Shown here in pieces: positions 1-8,317 of a stretch of 64,000 bases of DNA (the first letter of the stretch is position 1; every line of letters begins with the position of its first letter). Source of the stretch: Erythrobacteraceae bacterium (GTDB taxonomy: Bacteria; Pseudomonadota; Alphaproteobacteria; Sphingomonadales; Sphingomonadaceae); the NCBI GenBank assembly GCA_027489065.1, contig JAIYAM010000041.1, forward strand, positions 1-64,000, written 5' to 3'. The notes under the pieces are model-generated. The model was given only the letters and a program-made list of their open reading frames with translations, made no database searches and was not told the DNA's origin. The position numbers were made by a program, and so were the translations under genes.

Positions 1-24
1 GTTGCTGGTTTCGGTGACGAACAT
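1..24 (-). CDS. 5' end of a gene cut by the window edge
   Basis: Reading leftwards on the minus strand, an ATG at 24 opens the codons MFVTETSN and runs off the window. An AAGGAG ribosome binding site sits at 32-37, seven bases before the start, which is ideal spacing and is why I call this a real start. Eight residues are too few to name a product. The inverted repeat at 59-73 lies just upstream and could be its operator. Confidence 0.65.
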
Positions 25-439
25 TTTGGGTCTCCTTGAGGTCTTGGTTTGGTGTGTTCCGGGACTGTCCCGGGGATGCCAGCTACTTTGCATCAGGTGT
101 GCCAAACTCGAAAAATGGCCGATTTCTGCGGTTTCGGTGCTGTCGGGAGTTGGGCGCGCAGTCGGCCCGAAACAAATGTTAGGAATTTGTCCGAATAGTT
201 GGCGAAGGCGCTCTCCGGGCTTGCGACTTCGCCCGATGCGCCGCGCGGCTTTCCTACGGGAGCGGGCGCGGGCTAGGTGAGCGGGCAGCAGAAAACGCGG
301 GTGCTTTCCCGTTTTCGCGCCGGATTTTTCGCATATCGAAGGAAATTGGGCCTTTTCAAGGGGAAGGGCGCGAAAACGCGTGTCCGTAGCCCCCGTTTGC
401 CCGGGGTTAGACCCCCCTTAGACCCCCTCCAGACCCCTC
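25..439. other. Intergenic region, 415 bases
   Basis: This stretch separates the truncated leftward gene from the 3' end of the isochorismatase-family gene. It holds the ribosome binding site of the edge gene, a perfect inverted repeat at 59-73 and a GACCCC-type repeat at 407-445. The reading frames that cross it have no family resemblance and no ribosome binding site, so I see no further gene here. Confidence 0.6.
59..73. promoter_or_regulatory. Perfect 7-bp inverted repeat, possible operator
   Basis: CCGGGACTGTCCCGG is a perfect palindrome of two 7-base arms around one central base. It lies 35 bases upstream of the start codon of the leftward edge gene, where a repressor site would be expected. 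Symmetry and position are seen; the operator role is inferred. Confidence 0.35.
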
Positions 440-445
440 CTAGAG
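407..445. repeat. Intergenic (T/C)AGACCCC repeat, copy 1
   Basis: Three units of the form YAGACCCC(CC) follow each other at about 11-base steps. They end at the stop codon of the isochorismatase-family gene. The minus strand is G-rich, with three G runs of four or more separated by 5-6 bases. Related arrays occur at 26340-26425 and 32522-32569. Confidence 0.7.
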
Positions 446-1099
446 GCGCGCAGAGCCGCCTTCGGGGCCGCTTTGCGCAGCGATATAGGCCAGCGCCTCG
501 GCCTCGGAGATGACCTCGGCATATTTGGCTTGAAGATCGAAGAGATTGGCCTCATGCGGCCCAGGGTGCCGGTCGGCACAGGCCTCGCGCACCACCAGCG
601 GAACGAAGCCGTGCTGCATGGCGTCGAGCGCCGAGGCCCGGACACAGCCCGAGGTCGAATAGCCGCCGATCAGCAGCGTATCGACCCCCTCGACATGGAG
701 CGCCTCGGCCAGACCCGTGGCGAAGAAGGCGCTGGGATATTGCTTGGTGACCACCCGGTCGGCGGGCTGCGGAGAAAGCTCCGGGGGGAAGGCACCGAGC
801 GGGGAACCTTCTGTAAAGGCCTGCAAAACCGGAGCCTTGCGGTAGAACACGCCGCCGTCCGATCCGTCCGGCCTGTAGCTCACATTGGTGAAGATAACCG
901 GCATCCCGGCTCCCCGCGCAGCCTCGGCAAGCCGCGCATTGCTGTCCCTTGCCGCAGCGGCAGTGTCCATGAACAGCGGCGATCCTGCGCCGAGATAGGC
1001 AGCCACGACATCGACGATCAGCAGCGCCGGGCGCGAGCCGGGCTGGAGCCGCCCTTCGAACACGCCGGCGTAGGAATCGGCGGGCGTGGCTCCAACCAT
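440..1099 (-). CDS. Isochorismatase-family amidohydrolase (N-carbamoylsarcosine amidase-like)
   Basis: A cysteine hydrolase of 219 residues. The isochorismatase catalytic triad is visible: Asp30 in LLIVDVV, Lys119 in VTKQYPS and Cys152 in STSGCVRAS. The family includes N-carbamoylsarcosine amidase, which hydrolyses a ureido acid to amine, CO2 and ammonia. The ATG at 1099 overlaps the stop of the CoA-transferase gene by one base (TGATG), so the two are translationally coupled. It is the last gene of the hyuAB operon. Hydrolysis of a carbamoyl acid released by HyuAB would fit the position, but this is inferred. Nicotinamidase or maleamate amidohydrolase activity cannot be excluded. Confidence 0.85.
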   Translation of the reverse strand: MVGATPADSYAGVFEGRLQPGSRPALLIVDVVAAYLGAGSPLFMDTAAAARDSNARLAEAARGAGMPVIFTNVSYRPDGSDGGVFYRKAPVLQAFTEGSPLGAFPPELSPQPADRVVTKQYPSAFFATGLAEALHVEGVDTLLIGGYSTSGCVRASALDAMQHGFVPLVVREACADRHPGPHEANLFDLQAKYAEVISEAEALAYIAAQSGPEGGSARL

Positions 1100-2280
1100 C
1101 AGATGATGCCCGCCTCGGCGAGCCGGGCCAGTTCCGCCTCGTCCAGCCCCAACCGCTCGGCCAGGACCTCGGCATTGTCCTGTCCGGGGGCCGCAGGGGC
1201 GGGGCGGCGGATGGTGCTGGGGGTCTTCGAAAGCTTGGGAAAAGCGTTCTGCATCATGATCTTGCCGCGGTTCTGCGTCTCGACCTCGATGATCGCCCGG
1301 CGCGCCTGGAAGTGCGGATCGGCGAGCATGTCGGGCGCGCGGTAGACCCGGCCGGCGGGGATCGAATGCGCGATCATCAGCGCATCGACCTCGTCGACCG
1401 TGAGCGTCCCGGTCCAGTCGTTGATCAGCGCATCGAGCTCGTCCTGATGGATGCCGCGGGCGATGTGGGTCGCATAACGCTCGTCGGTGGCGAGTTCCGG
1501 TCGGCCCATCGCCTTGCAAAGGCGGGCAAAAATAGCGTCGCCATTGGCCCCGATCATGTAGCTGCCGTCCTTGCAGCTATAGACGTTCGAGGGGGCAATC
1601 CCCTTCAGGACCGAGCCCGAACGCTCGCGGATCACGCCGTTGCGATCATACTCTGGGACGAGCCCCTCCATCACCTGCAACACCGCCTCGTAAAGCGCGG
1701 AATCGACCACCTGACCCTCGCCGGTCCGGGACCGATGGTGAAGCGCGGCGAGCACCCCCATCGCCCCATAGGTCGCGCAAAGAGTGTCGCCGATCGAGAT
1801 GCCCATGCGGCTCGGCGGACGGTCGGGTTCGCCGACGATATAGCGCCACCCCCCCATCGCCTCGCCGATCCCGCCGAAGCCCGCGCGGTCCGAGTACGGC
1901 CCGTCCTGCCCATAGCCCGACATGCGGGCGATGATGAGGCCCGGGTTCTCGGCATGGAGCTCTGCCGGGCTCATGCCCCAGCGTTCCAGCGTCCCCGGCT
2001 TGAAGTTCTCGATCAGCACATCGGCCTGCGCAATCAAGCGCTTGGCGAGCGCCTGCCCCTCCGGCACGCGCAGGTTGCAGGTGACCGAGCGCTTGTTGCG
2101 GGCGATCACTTCCCACTGCACTTTCTCGTCGCCCTGACCCCAGTTGCGCATCGGATCGCCCGCACCCGGCGGCTCGATCTTGACGACATCGGCGCCCATG
2201 TCGCCGAGCAGCTGGCCGCAGAACGGGCCGGCGAGAAGCTGGCCCATTTCGACGACCTTGATCCCATCAAGAGCGCTCAT
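1099..2280 (-). CDS. CaiB/BaiF family (class III) CoA transferase
   Basis: 393 residues, usual for the family. The N-terminal block KVVEMGQLLAGPFCGQLLGDMGADVVKIEPP is a typical formyl-CoA-transferase-type opening (split here across residues 8-38). Asp165 in GDTLCATYG matches the position of the catalytic aspartate of the family, and R-TGEGQVVD follows it. These enzymes move CoA from one carboxylic acid to another. The start overlaps the end of hyuB (ATGA) and its stop overlaps the isochorismatase start, so it sits inside a coupled operon. With the HMG-CoA-lyase-like gene it suggests that the carbon skeleton is activated as a CoA ester and then cleaved. The substrate is not shown by the sequence. 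Confidence 0.92.
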   Translation of the reverse strand: MSALDGIKVVEMGQLLAGPFCGQLLGDMGADVVKIEPPGAGDPMRNWGQGDEKVQWEVIARNKRSVTCNLRVPEGQALAKRLIAQADVLIENFKPGTLERWGMSPAELHAENPGLIIARMSGYGQDGPYSDRAGFGGIGEAMGGWRYIVGEPDRPPSRMGISIGDTLCATYGAMGVLAALHHRSRTGEGQVVDSALYEAVLQVMEGLVPEYDRNGVIRERSGSVLKGIAPSNVYSCKDGSYMIGANGDAIFARLCKAMGRPELATDERYATHIARGIHQDELDALINDWTGTLTVDEVDALMIAHSIPAGRVYRAPDMLADPHFQARRAIIEVETQNRGKIMMQNAFPKLSKTPSTIRRPAPAAPGQDNAEVLAERLGLDEAELARLAEAGII

Positions 2281-4175
2281 TCCGCCGCCTCCCGCAGGCC
2301 GGGATGGGCGTTCCAGACCGGCTGGACAGGAGCGGGGAGGCCGGTTTCGGCCTCGCAATTGGCGCGCAGGGCGTCGATGCCCGGGCCATAGTCGAACAGC
2401 GGCAGTTCGCCGCGGGCGGCCTCGATCTCGCCGCGCAGGGCTTCGGTGGCGACATAGTCCACCGCGCCATCGCTCGTCACCACCACGCCATAGGCGCGCG
2501 CGCCTTCGGGGGTGACGAGGCCCTGCCGGATTTCGAGGCTTACCAGCTCCGGATCGCGTGCCAGCGGGTCGCCCCAGCCGCCGCCGCCCCAGGTGATGAA
2601 GTGCAGGAGGTCGCCTGCTTTCACGGCGACGCTCTCGACCTTGTTGCCGACGATTTCGGAGGTGCCATCGGCGCGCTCCAGCACCTTCCTCGCCCGTGCC
2701 CCGGGATGCCCGCCATTGACGCCCCACGGCGGCACGAACCAGCGGTCGTCATGGATGGCGATCTCGCCGTCGGCGAGGAAGCGGTAGGTCATGTGGATGC
2801 CGTTGCCGCCGCGATGCAGGCCCGCCCCGCCGCTGTCGGGCGCGGTCGAATAGCGCTCGATCCTGAGCGGGAAGTAGCGCTCAAGGAATTCGTTGGGCAC
2901 GTTGGTGAAGCCCGGCCAGAGCGAGTGCCCGTCCGGCCCGTCGCCCAAGGGGCGGCCCGGAATGCCGCCGAAGCCGATCTGGAACAGCTGGAACCAGTCG
3001 CGCGTCCCGTCCTCGCGCGCGTCCCAGCCGGAATAGAACAGGTGCGGCGAGGAGGAGAAGCCGGCGGCGTTCAAGAACTCCGGCGTCTTCTGACCCAGCA
3101 GCCCGCCGAGAATGTCGAAAATCCGGCCCAGCGCATGGGTGCGGCCCGAGAGCGCGGCGGGGAAGTGCGGCTTCAGAAGCGAGCCTTCCGGAATGCGCAC
3201 TTCGATCAGATCGTAGAACCCGTCATTGAACAGGATCTGCGGATCGAAAACCATGATCATGTAGATGCCGAAGAACATCTTGAACATGTTTTCATTGAGG
3301 AAAAAGTTGATCGAGGCAGCGGATTGCGGATCGGTGCCCTCGAAATCGAGCACCACCTTGTCCCCGTCGCGCCACATGGTGCAGCGGATCTTGTAGGGTC
3401 CGTAGCCCTTGCCGTCGTCGCAGATGTAATCCTCGAAGCTGACCGGCTCCTCGGCCACCGCCATCGCCAGCAGCGCCTTCATCGCGCGGTGGTTGCGGGC
3501 GAGCAGCTCCTGTGTGGCCGAGACGTAGACATCGTCGCCGAAACGGTCGGCCATCTCGACCACGCGGCGCGCGGCGACGCGGCAGCTGGCGATGAGGGCG
3601 TTGAGGTCGGCCTGGCACCAATCGGGCTTGCGGGTCTGGTGCATCACCAGCTTCATCAGGTCTTCGTTGTATTCGCCCTTTTTCCAGATCTTCACCGGCG
3701 GGATGCGCACGCCTTCCTCGAAGATCGACGAGGCACCGATGGGCATCGAGCCGGGGACCGAGCCGCCGATATCGCTCTGGTGGCCGAACATCGCGGTATA
3801 GGCGAGCAGACGCCCGTCCTTGAACACCGGGAGCAGCACCAGCCAGTCGTTGGAGTGGCTGACCGCGCCGCCGCAGGAATAGGGATCGGACAGGAAGATC
3901 ATGTCCCCGTCCTCGATGGTGCCGTCAAACTGCTTGAGGAAGCCGTCGATGAAGCTGCCGAACTGGCCGACGATCATCTTGCCGGCGGGATCGGAGATCA
4001 GCGGGAAGGCGTCGCCCTGCTCGCGGATGCCGGGCGACATGGCGGTGCGCACGAGGGTCGCGTCCATCTCGATGCGCGCGTTGCGGAGCGCGTTCTCGAT
4101 GATGTCGAGTGTCACCGGGTCGATGGTGACCTTGGCGAACGGGGTGGTGTTGGGTTCGATGATGCGAGCCGGCAT
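2277..4175 (-). CDS. hyuB: Hydantoinase B/oxoprolinase family protein (HyuB)
   Basis: 632 residues covering the whole HyuB domain, beginning with VTIDPVTLDIIENALRNAR. It carries the motifs IREQGDAFPLI, FLSDPYSCGGAVSH and GGHPGARARKV, all typical of the family. HyuB pairs with HyuA in ATP-dependent opening of cyclic amides (N-methylhydantoinase, 5-oxoprolinase); related subunits serve in acetone and acetophenone carboxylases. It starts four bases after hyuA ends, with GAAGGG ahead of the ATG at 4175, and overlaps the next gene by ATGA. Which ring is opened is unknown. The downstream amidohydrolase favours a hydantoin-like substrate over a ketone. Confidence 0.93.
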   Translation of the reverse strand: MPARIIEPNTTPFAKVTIDPVTLDIIENALRNARIEMDATLVRTAMSPGIREQGDAFPLISDPAGKMIVGQFGSFIDGFLKQFDGTIEDGDMIFLSDPYSCGGAVSHSNDWLVLLPVFKDGRLLAYTAMFGHQSDIGGSVPGSMPIGASSIFEEGVRIPPVKIWKKGEYNEDLMKLVMHQTRKPDWCQADLNALIASCRVAARRVVEMADRFGDDVYVSATQELLARNHRAMKALLAMAVAEEPVSFEDYICDDGKGYGPYKIRCTMWRDGDKVVLDFEGTDPQSAASINFFLNENMFKMFFGIYMIMVFDPQILFNDGFYDLIEVRIPEGSLLKPHFPAALSGRTHALGRIFDILGGLLGQKTPEFLNAAGFSSSPHLFYSGWDAREDGTRDWFQLFQIGFGGIPGRPLGDGPDGHSLWPGFTNVPNEFLERYFPLRIERYSTAPDSGGAGLHRGGNGIHMTYRFLADGEIAIHDDRWFVPPWGVNGGHPGARARKVLERADGTSEIVGNKVESVAVKAGDLLHFITWGGGGWGDPLARDPELVSLEIRQGLVTPEGARAYGVVVTSDGAVDYVATEALRGEIEAARGELPLFDYGPGIDALRANCEAETGLPAPVQPVWNAHPGLREAAE

Positions 4176-4179
4176 GGTC

Positions 4180-6237
4180 TTAGCCCTTCGCCTTGAGAGT
4201 GATGAGGATGTTGCCGACAGCGTCGACGACCGCGCGGCAATCGTGTTCGACCAGCGTGGTCGAATCCATCTCGGTGATGATCGCCGGGCCTTCGATGATG
4301 TCGCCCTGCCGTAGCCGCGCGCGGTCGTAGATCACCGCGGGGCGCTCGGCGCCTTCGATCCACACCGTGTGATCGCGGATCTTGGCCGCTTCGGGGTTGC
4401 CGTCGCCCTTGGGCAGTTCGGATGCGGGGAGGGCAGGGGCCTGACCCTGAGCGACCGCACGCAGGTTCACGATCTCGTGCGGGGTGTCCATGTTGAAGGT
4501 GAAGAGCCTGAGGTGCTCCTCGTCGAAGCGGGCGAGGATGCCTTCGATCCCGTCCGCCTCGAGCACGGCTTGCGTGATGGTCAGCGGCACTTCGAAAGCC
4601 TGCCCGGCATAGCGCACGTCGATCTCGAACAGCGAGGTGATCTGCTCTTCCGGTATGCCGTCCGCCACCAGCTCACCGCGGGTCTGTTCGGCCATGTCGT
4701 CAAGCACGCTGACGAGGTCGGCGATGCTCGTGTCGCGGGCAAGGCGCGAGAAGCTGCGTGCGGTTTCGGTCCGCATCCGCGTGGTCGCATCGCCGAGCGC
4801 ACAGAGCACGCCGGGGGAGACGGGCGAGATCGCGGGCCAACTGCCCATCAGGCGGGCGACCGCATTCACATGGAGCGGACCCGCGCCGCCAAAGCCCATC
4901 AGCGCGAATTCGCGGGGGTCGTAGCCCTGCTGGACGGAGATCATCCTGAGGGCGCCGAACATGTTCTCGTTGACGATATCGATGATCCCGCGCGCAGCCT
5001 CCATCAGGCTCACGCCCAGCGCATCGGCGATGGTCTGCACCGCGGCCTTCGCTCCCTCACGGTCGAGCTTGAAGCTGCCGCCGAGGAGGTCTTCGGGGAG
5101 GTATCCGAGCACGACATTGGCGTCGGTCACCGTGGGGAGCGTGCCGCCCTTGTTGTAGGCGACGGGGCCGGGCACGGCGCCTGCGCTTTCCGGGCCGACC
5201 CGCAGCGCGCCGGTCAATTGCGGCACGTGGGCGATCGACCCGCCGCCTGCGCCCACGGTCTTCACGTCCAATGCCGAGGCGCGGACCGAGAGGTGGCCCA
5301 CCTCGGTGGTGCGCTGGCGGCGCGGTTCGAGGCCTTGGATCAGCGCGACGTCGGTCGAGGTGCCGCCGACGTCGAGCGTCAGGATGTTCTCGAAGCCTGC
5401 GTTCTTCGCCACCCACAGCGCGCCGGTCACGCCGCCTGCGGGGCCGGACATCAGGATGTTGACCGGGTGCTCCTCGGCCTTCTGGCTGCTCATCAAGCCG
5501 CCATCGGACCGCAGCAGCGACAAGCGACCGCCGAAGCCCTCGTCGGCGAGCTTGGTGCGCAGGTTCGAGACATATTTGCTCACCACCGGGCGCACCGCGG
5601 CATTGGCGACGGTCGAGAGGGTGCGCTCGTATTCCTGCATCTCGGGCAGGACTTCATGGCTTAGCGAGACCGGGATGCCGGGCAGTTCCTCGGCGGCGAT
5701 TGCGCCGATGCGGCTCTCGTGCGCGCCGTTGAGGTAGGCGTTCATCAGGCTGACGGTCAGGGCCTCGATCCCGTCCCCCTTCAGCTTGCGCAATGCCGCG
5801 CGCACCGCGTCCTCATCGAGCGGGGCGACCTCGCGGCCTTGGGCATCCATGCGGCCCGGCACTTCGACCGTGTGCTCCAATCGCGCGAGCGGCTGGGGCT
5901 TGGGCCACACGATCCACGCGGCAAGGCCGCCGGGGACGAAGCTGCGCGCGATCTGCATGATGTCGCGGTAACCCTGCGTGGTGACGAGGCCGACCTTGGC
6001 GCCCTTGCCCTCGAGCACGGCATTGGTGGCCACCGTGGTGCCATGGAGGAAATAGGCAATGTCGGCGGCGGTGATCCCTGCCTGTCCGGTGATCGCCGTC
6101 ACCCCGGTCAGGATGCCCTCGGACGAATCATGCGGGGTCGAAGGCGTCTTGTGCCGCCAGAAGGCGCCGCTTGCCTCGTCGAACAGCAGGAGGTCGGTGA
6201 AAGTCCCGCCCACATCGACACCCAACCTGTACGTCAT
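4180..6237 (-). CDS. hyuA: Hydantoinase A/oxoprolinase family protein (HyuA)
   Basis: 685 residues. The N-terminal hydantoinase/oxoprolinase domain opens with the nucleotide-binding motif GVDVGGTFTDLLLFD and has HGTTVATNAVLEGKGAKVGLVTTQGYRD. The central ATPase-like domain contains DVGGTSTDVALI and MGFGGAGPLHV. It is the partner of HyuB in ATP-driven hydrolysis or carboxylation. AAGGA precedes the ATG at 6237 at good spacing. The HMG-CoA-lyase-like gene ends 12 bases upstream, so this is one operon. The substrate cannot be read from the sequence. Confidence 0.94.
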   Translation of the reverse strand: MTYRLGVDVGGTFTDLLLFDEASGAFWRHKTPSTPHDSSEGILTGVTAITGQAGITAADIAYFLHGTTVATNAVLEGKGAKVGLVTTQGYRDIMQIARSFVPGGLAAWIVWPKPQPLARLEHTVEVPGRMDAQGREVAPLDEDAVRAALRKLKGDGIEALTVSLMNAYLNGAHESRIGAIAAEELPGIPVSLSHEVLPEMQEYERTLSTVANAAVRPVVSKYVSNLRTKLADEGFGGRLSLLRSDGGLMSSQKAEEHPVNILMSGPAGGVTGALWVAKNAGFENILTLDVGGTSTDVALIQGLEPRRQRTTEVGHLSVRASALDVKTVGAGGGSIAHVPQLTGALRVGPESAGAVPGPVAYNKGGTLPTVTDANVVLGYLPEDLLGGSFKLDREGAKAAVQTIADALGVSLMEAARGIIDIVNENMFGALRMISVQQGYDPREFALMGFGGAGPLHVNAVARLMGSWPAISPVSPGVLCALGDATTRMRTETARSFSRLARDTSIADLVSVLDDMAEQTRGELVADGIPEEQITSLFEIDVRYAGQAFEVPLTITQAVLEADGIEGILARFDEEHLRLFTFNMDTPHEIVNLRAVAQGQAPALPASELPKGDGNPEAAKIRDHTVWIEGAERPAVIYDRARLRQGDIIEGPAIITEMDSTTLVEHDCRAVVDAVGNILITLKAKG

Positions 6238-6249
6238 GCCCTGTCCTTC

Positions 6250-7185
6250 TTATGCCGCGCGGGCAACCGCGGAGGGGAGTTCCCGCCCCAGCAGTTCCGC
6301 AAACCACTTGTTCGCCGCAATCGCGGCTTCGAGATCGATGCCCGTGTCCACCCCGGAACGGCCCATCATGTAGACAAGATCCTCGGTGGCGATGTTGCCC
6401 GTCGCGCGCGGCGCGAAGGGACAGCCGCCGAGCCCGCCCAGCGACGCGTCGAAGATGCGCACGCCGGCCTTGTAAGCCTCCCAGGCATTGGCGATGCCGG
6501 TGCCGCGGGTGTTGTGGAAATGCGCGCGCATCGGGATGTGTGGCCCAAGCACCTCGCCAAGCTTGCCGAAAAGCTCGCCCGCCTCCCAAGGCGTGCCGAC
6601 GCCGATCGTGTCGGCGAGCGCGATTTCTTCAGGGTTCTCGATGGCGAGTTCCTCCGCGATGGCGAGGACCGTCGCGTGCTTGACCTCACCCTCGAATGGG
6701 CAGCCGAAGGCGGCGCTGATCGTGACCTGGGCGCGCATTCCTTCCGCGCGGGCGAAGCGCAGCATGTCGCGCGTCTCCGCGAGGCCCTCGGCAATGGTCT
6801 GGCCTTGGTTCTTCTGCCCGAAGGTGTCGCTGGCGACGATGACGCAGCCGACCTGATCGACCCCGCGTCCCCTGCCATCTTTGGCGCCCTTCTCACGCGT
6901 GGCGAGCGCGCGCATCACGCCGCGCTTGTTGAGGACGAGGCCCACGTAAGTGCAGTCTGCGCGGTCGGGAAGGGCGGCGATCACCGCCTCGGCATCGGCC
7001 ATCTGGGGCACGCGCTGCGGGTGGACGAAGCTTGCCACCTCGAGCCGCCGCGCACCGTAACCGATCATGCGGTCGATCAGCGCGAGTTTGACGTCGGTCG
7101 CGATGATATCGGGTTCGTTCTGCAAGCCGTCGCGCGGGCCGACCTCGACCAGTTCGATCCTCTCGAAGGACATGGGGCCTGCCAT
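6250..7185 (-). CDS. Hydroxymethylglutaryl-CoA lyase-like enzyme
   Basis: 311 residues from the chosen ATG, close to the usual 300 for the family. It has the DRE-TIM motif VGPRDGLQNE near the N-terminus, HFHNTRGTG, and the cysteine loop GLGGCPFAPRATGNIATED. The family cleaves 3-hydroxy-3-methylacyl-CoA esters; citramalyl-CoA-type substrates are also known. Two starts are possible, 7185 (MAGPMSFERI) and 7173 (MSFERI); neither has a strong ribosome binding site. It is the first gene of the operon, with a TTGTATACAA palindrome 51 bases upstream. Next to a CoA transferase and HyuAB rather than leucine genes, a substrate other than HMG-CoA is likely. Confidence 0.88.
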   Translation of the reverse strand: MAGPMSFERIELVEVGPRDGLQNEPDIIATDVKLALIDRMIGYGARRLEVASFVHPQRVPQMADAEAVIAALPDRADCTYVGLVLNKRGVMRALATREKGAKDGRGRGVDQVGCVIVASDTFGQKNQGQTIAEGLAETRDMLRFARAEGMRAQVTISAAFGCPFEGEVKHATVLAIAEELAIENPEEIALADTIGVGTPWEAGELFGKLGEVLGPHIPMRAHFHNTRGTGIANAWEAYKAGVRIFDASLGGLGGCPFAPRATGNIATEDLVYMMGRSGVDTGIDLEAAIAANKWFAELLGRELPSAVARAA

Positions 7186-7235
7186 GGTGACTCGCTTGTT
7201 GCTGCTGCGGAAGCTTCGCTGCCCAATTACCCGCT

Positions 7236-7245
7236 TTGTATACAA
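7236..7245. promoter_or_regulatory. Palindromic operator TTGTATACAA, site 1
   Basis: A perfect 10-base palindrome in the gap between the GntR-family gene and the HMG-CoA-lyase-like gene, upstream of the catabolic operon. The identical sequence occurs at 8107-8116 before the receptor gene. FCD-type GntR regulators typically bind palindromes of this TNGTATACNA kind. The pairing and position make it the likely binding site of the adjacent GntR protein, probably as a repressor. Confidence 0.75.
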
Positions 7246-7279
7246 TTGCAATCAGGCATGGCAGCGCGGATCGGCTGGT

Positions 7280-7951
7280 TCAGGTCTGCGCGGGGCCCTG
7301 ATCATTGGCTGCCGGGCCGACCGAGCGGACGAAAGTGTGGAAGGCGCGGCGCAGGTGACTGCCCATCACGGCCCGCGCCCATTCGGGATCGCGCGCGGCA
7401 AAGGCGGCGACGAGCTCGTCATGGTCGCGCGCCGATTGGCGCAAGTCGCCCTGCGAATAGGTCCGCGCGGTGCGCAGCACGACGGGCGCCTCGATCAGCT
7501 TGGCGAGCAATTGGCCGAGCCGGGGGGAATCCGCAGCCTCGATAATCACCTCGTGGAACGCCCTGTTCGCCTCGAGGAAAGACGTCACGTCGGGCGGTGT
7601 CATCTCGATCGCCGCCTTGAGGTCACGGTTGAGCGCCTCGAGCTGACCGATCTGGTCACGCGTCAGGCGTTCGGCTGCGCGCTCGGCGGCGTGGCATTCG
7701 AGCATCTGCCTGAGAGTGAACATCTCCTCGATGTCGTCGCGGCTCCAATCGGCGACGAACAATCGCTTGGTGTCCGAGCGCACCAGCAGCAGTTCGTCCT
7801 CCAACCGCCGCACCGCCTCGCGCACGGGCGTGCGGCTCACCCCGGTAATCTGGGCGAGCTGGTCCTCGGTGAGCTGCTCGTTGGGCCTGACCGCGCCGCT
7901 CAAGAGATGTGCGCGGATCTTGGAATAGGCCTGCTCGGATGCGCGGCTCAT
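7280..7951 (-). CDS. GntR-family regulator with FCD domain
   Basis: 223 residues. The N-terminal winged helix shows the signature LTEDQLAQITGVSRTPVREAVRRLEDELLL (residues about 27-56, split). An all-helical FCD ligand domain follows with FLEANRAFHEVIIEAADSPRL. FCD regulators usually sense carboxylic acids and release DNA when bound. It lies between two copies of TTGTATACAA, one before the leftward catabolic operon and one before the rightward receptor. The simplest model is that it represses both until its ligand appears. The ligand is unknown. Confidence 0.93.
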   Translation of the reverse strand: MSRASEQAYSKIRAHLLSGAVRPNEQLTEDQLAQITGVSRTPVREAVRRLEDELLLVRSDTKRLFVADWSRDDIEEMFTLRQMLECHAAERAAERLTRDQIGQLEALNRDLKAAIEMTPPDVTSFLEANRAFHEVIIEAADSPRLGQLLAKLIEAPVVLRTARTYSQGDLRQSARDHDELVAAFAARDPEWARAVMGSHLRRAFHTFVRSVGPAANDQGPAQT

Positions 7952-8317
7952 CGGGTGACCGATTCGGGCCGGGTGAAGAAAGCGTGCGCGTTCATGCTGA
8001 TCCTATCTGCGCCTCGCCCTTGGTCCCCGCAAGTCTGTGCGGCGGCAAAAACACACTTCCCTCCCCACGTTCATCCGGACCGAGCAAATCGCTTGACGAG
8101 AGGGATTTGTATACAATAACGACCGGCCCACAGGCAACAGGGGAGTGCCCGTGAACCGCATTGGGGAACCAGCGCCAATCATTTCAGGCAAGGCCAGCCC
8201 GTCCGAGCTGTGCCCGTCGCGCCCCCGCGTCCCCGCCATTTCTGCCGCACGGTCCGTCTTGGCACGGCTCCGGCCGCCCGTTCGTCCCGCACCCGTTTTT
8301 CCCAGGAGAGCCGCTTT
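7952..8317. other. Divergent regulatory region between the GntR gene and the receptor
   Basis: 366 bases without a gene. It contains a TTGACG hexamer at 8093-8098 and the palindrome TTGTATACAA at 8107-8116 placed where a -10 region would be. An AGGAG ribosome binding site at 8304-8308 serves the receptor. I see no convincing small gene. Confidence 0.6.
8107..8116. promoter_or_regulatory. Palindromic operator TTGTATACAA, site 2
   Basis: The same perfect palindrome as at 7236-7245, here upstream of the TonB-dependent receptor and about 155 bases from the GntR start. The -35-like TTGACG nine bases before it suggests that a bound regulator would cover the receptor promoter. Confidence 0.75.
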
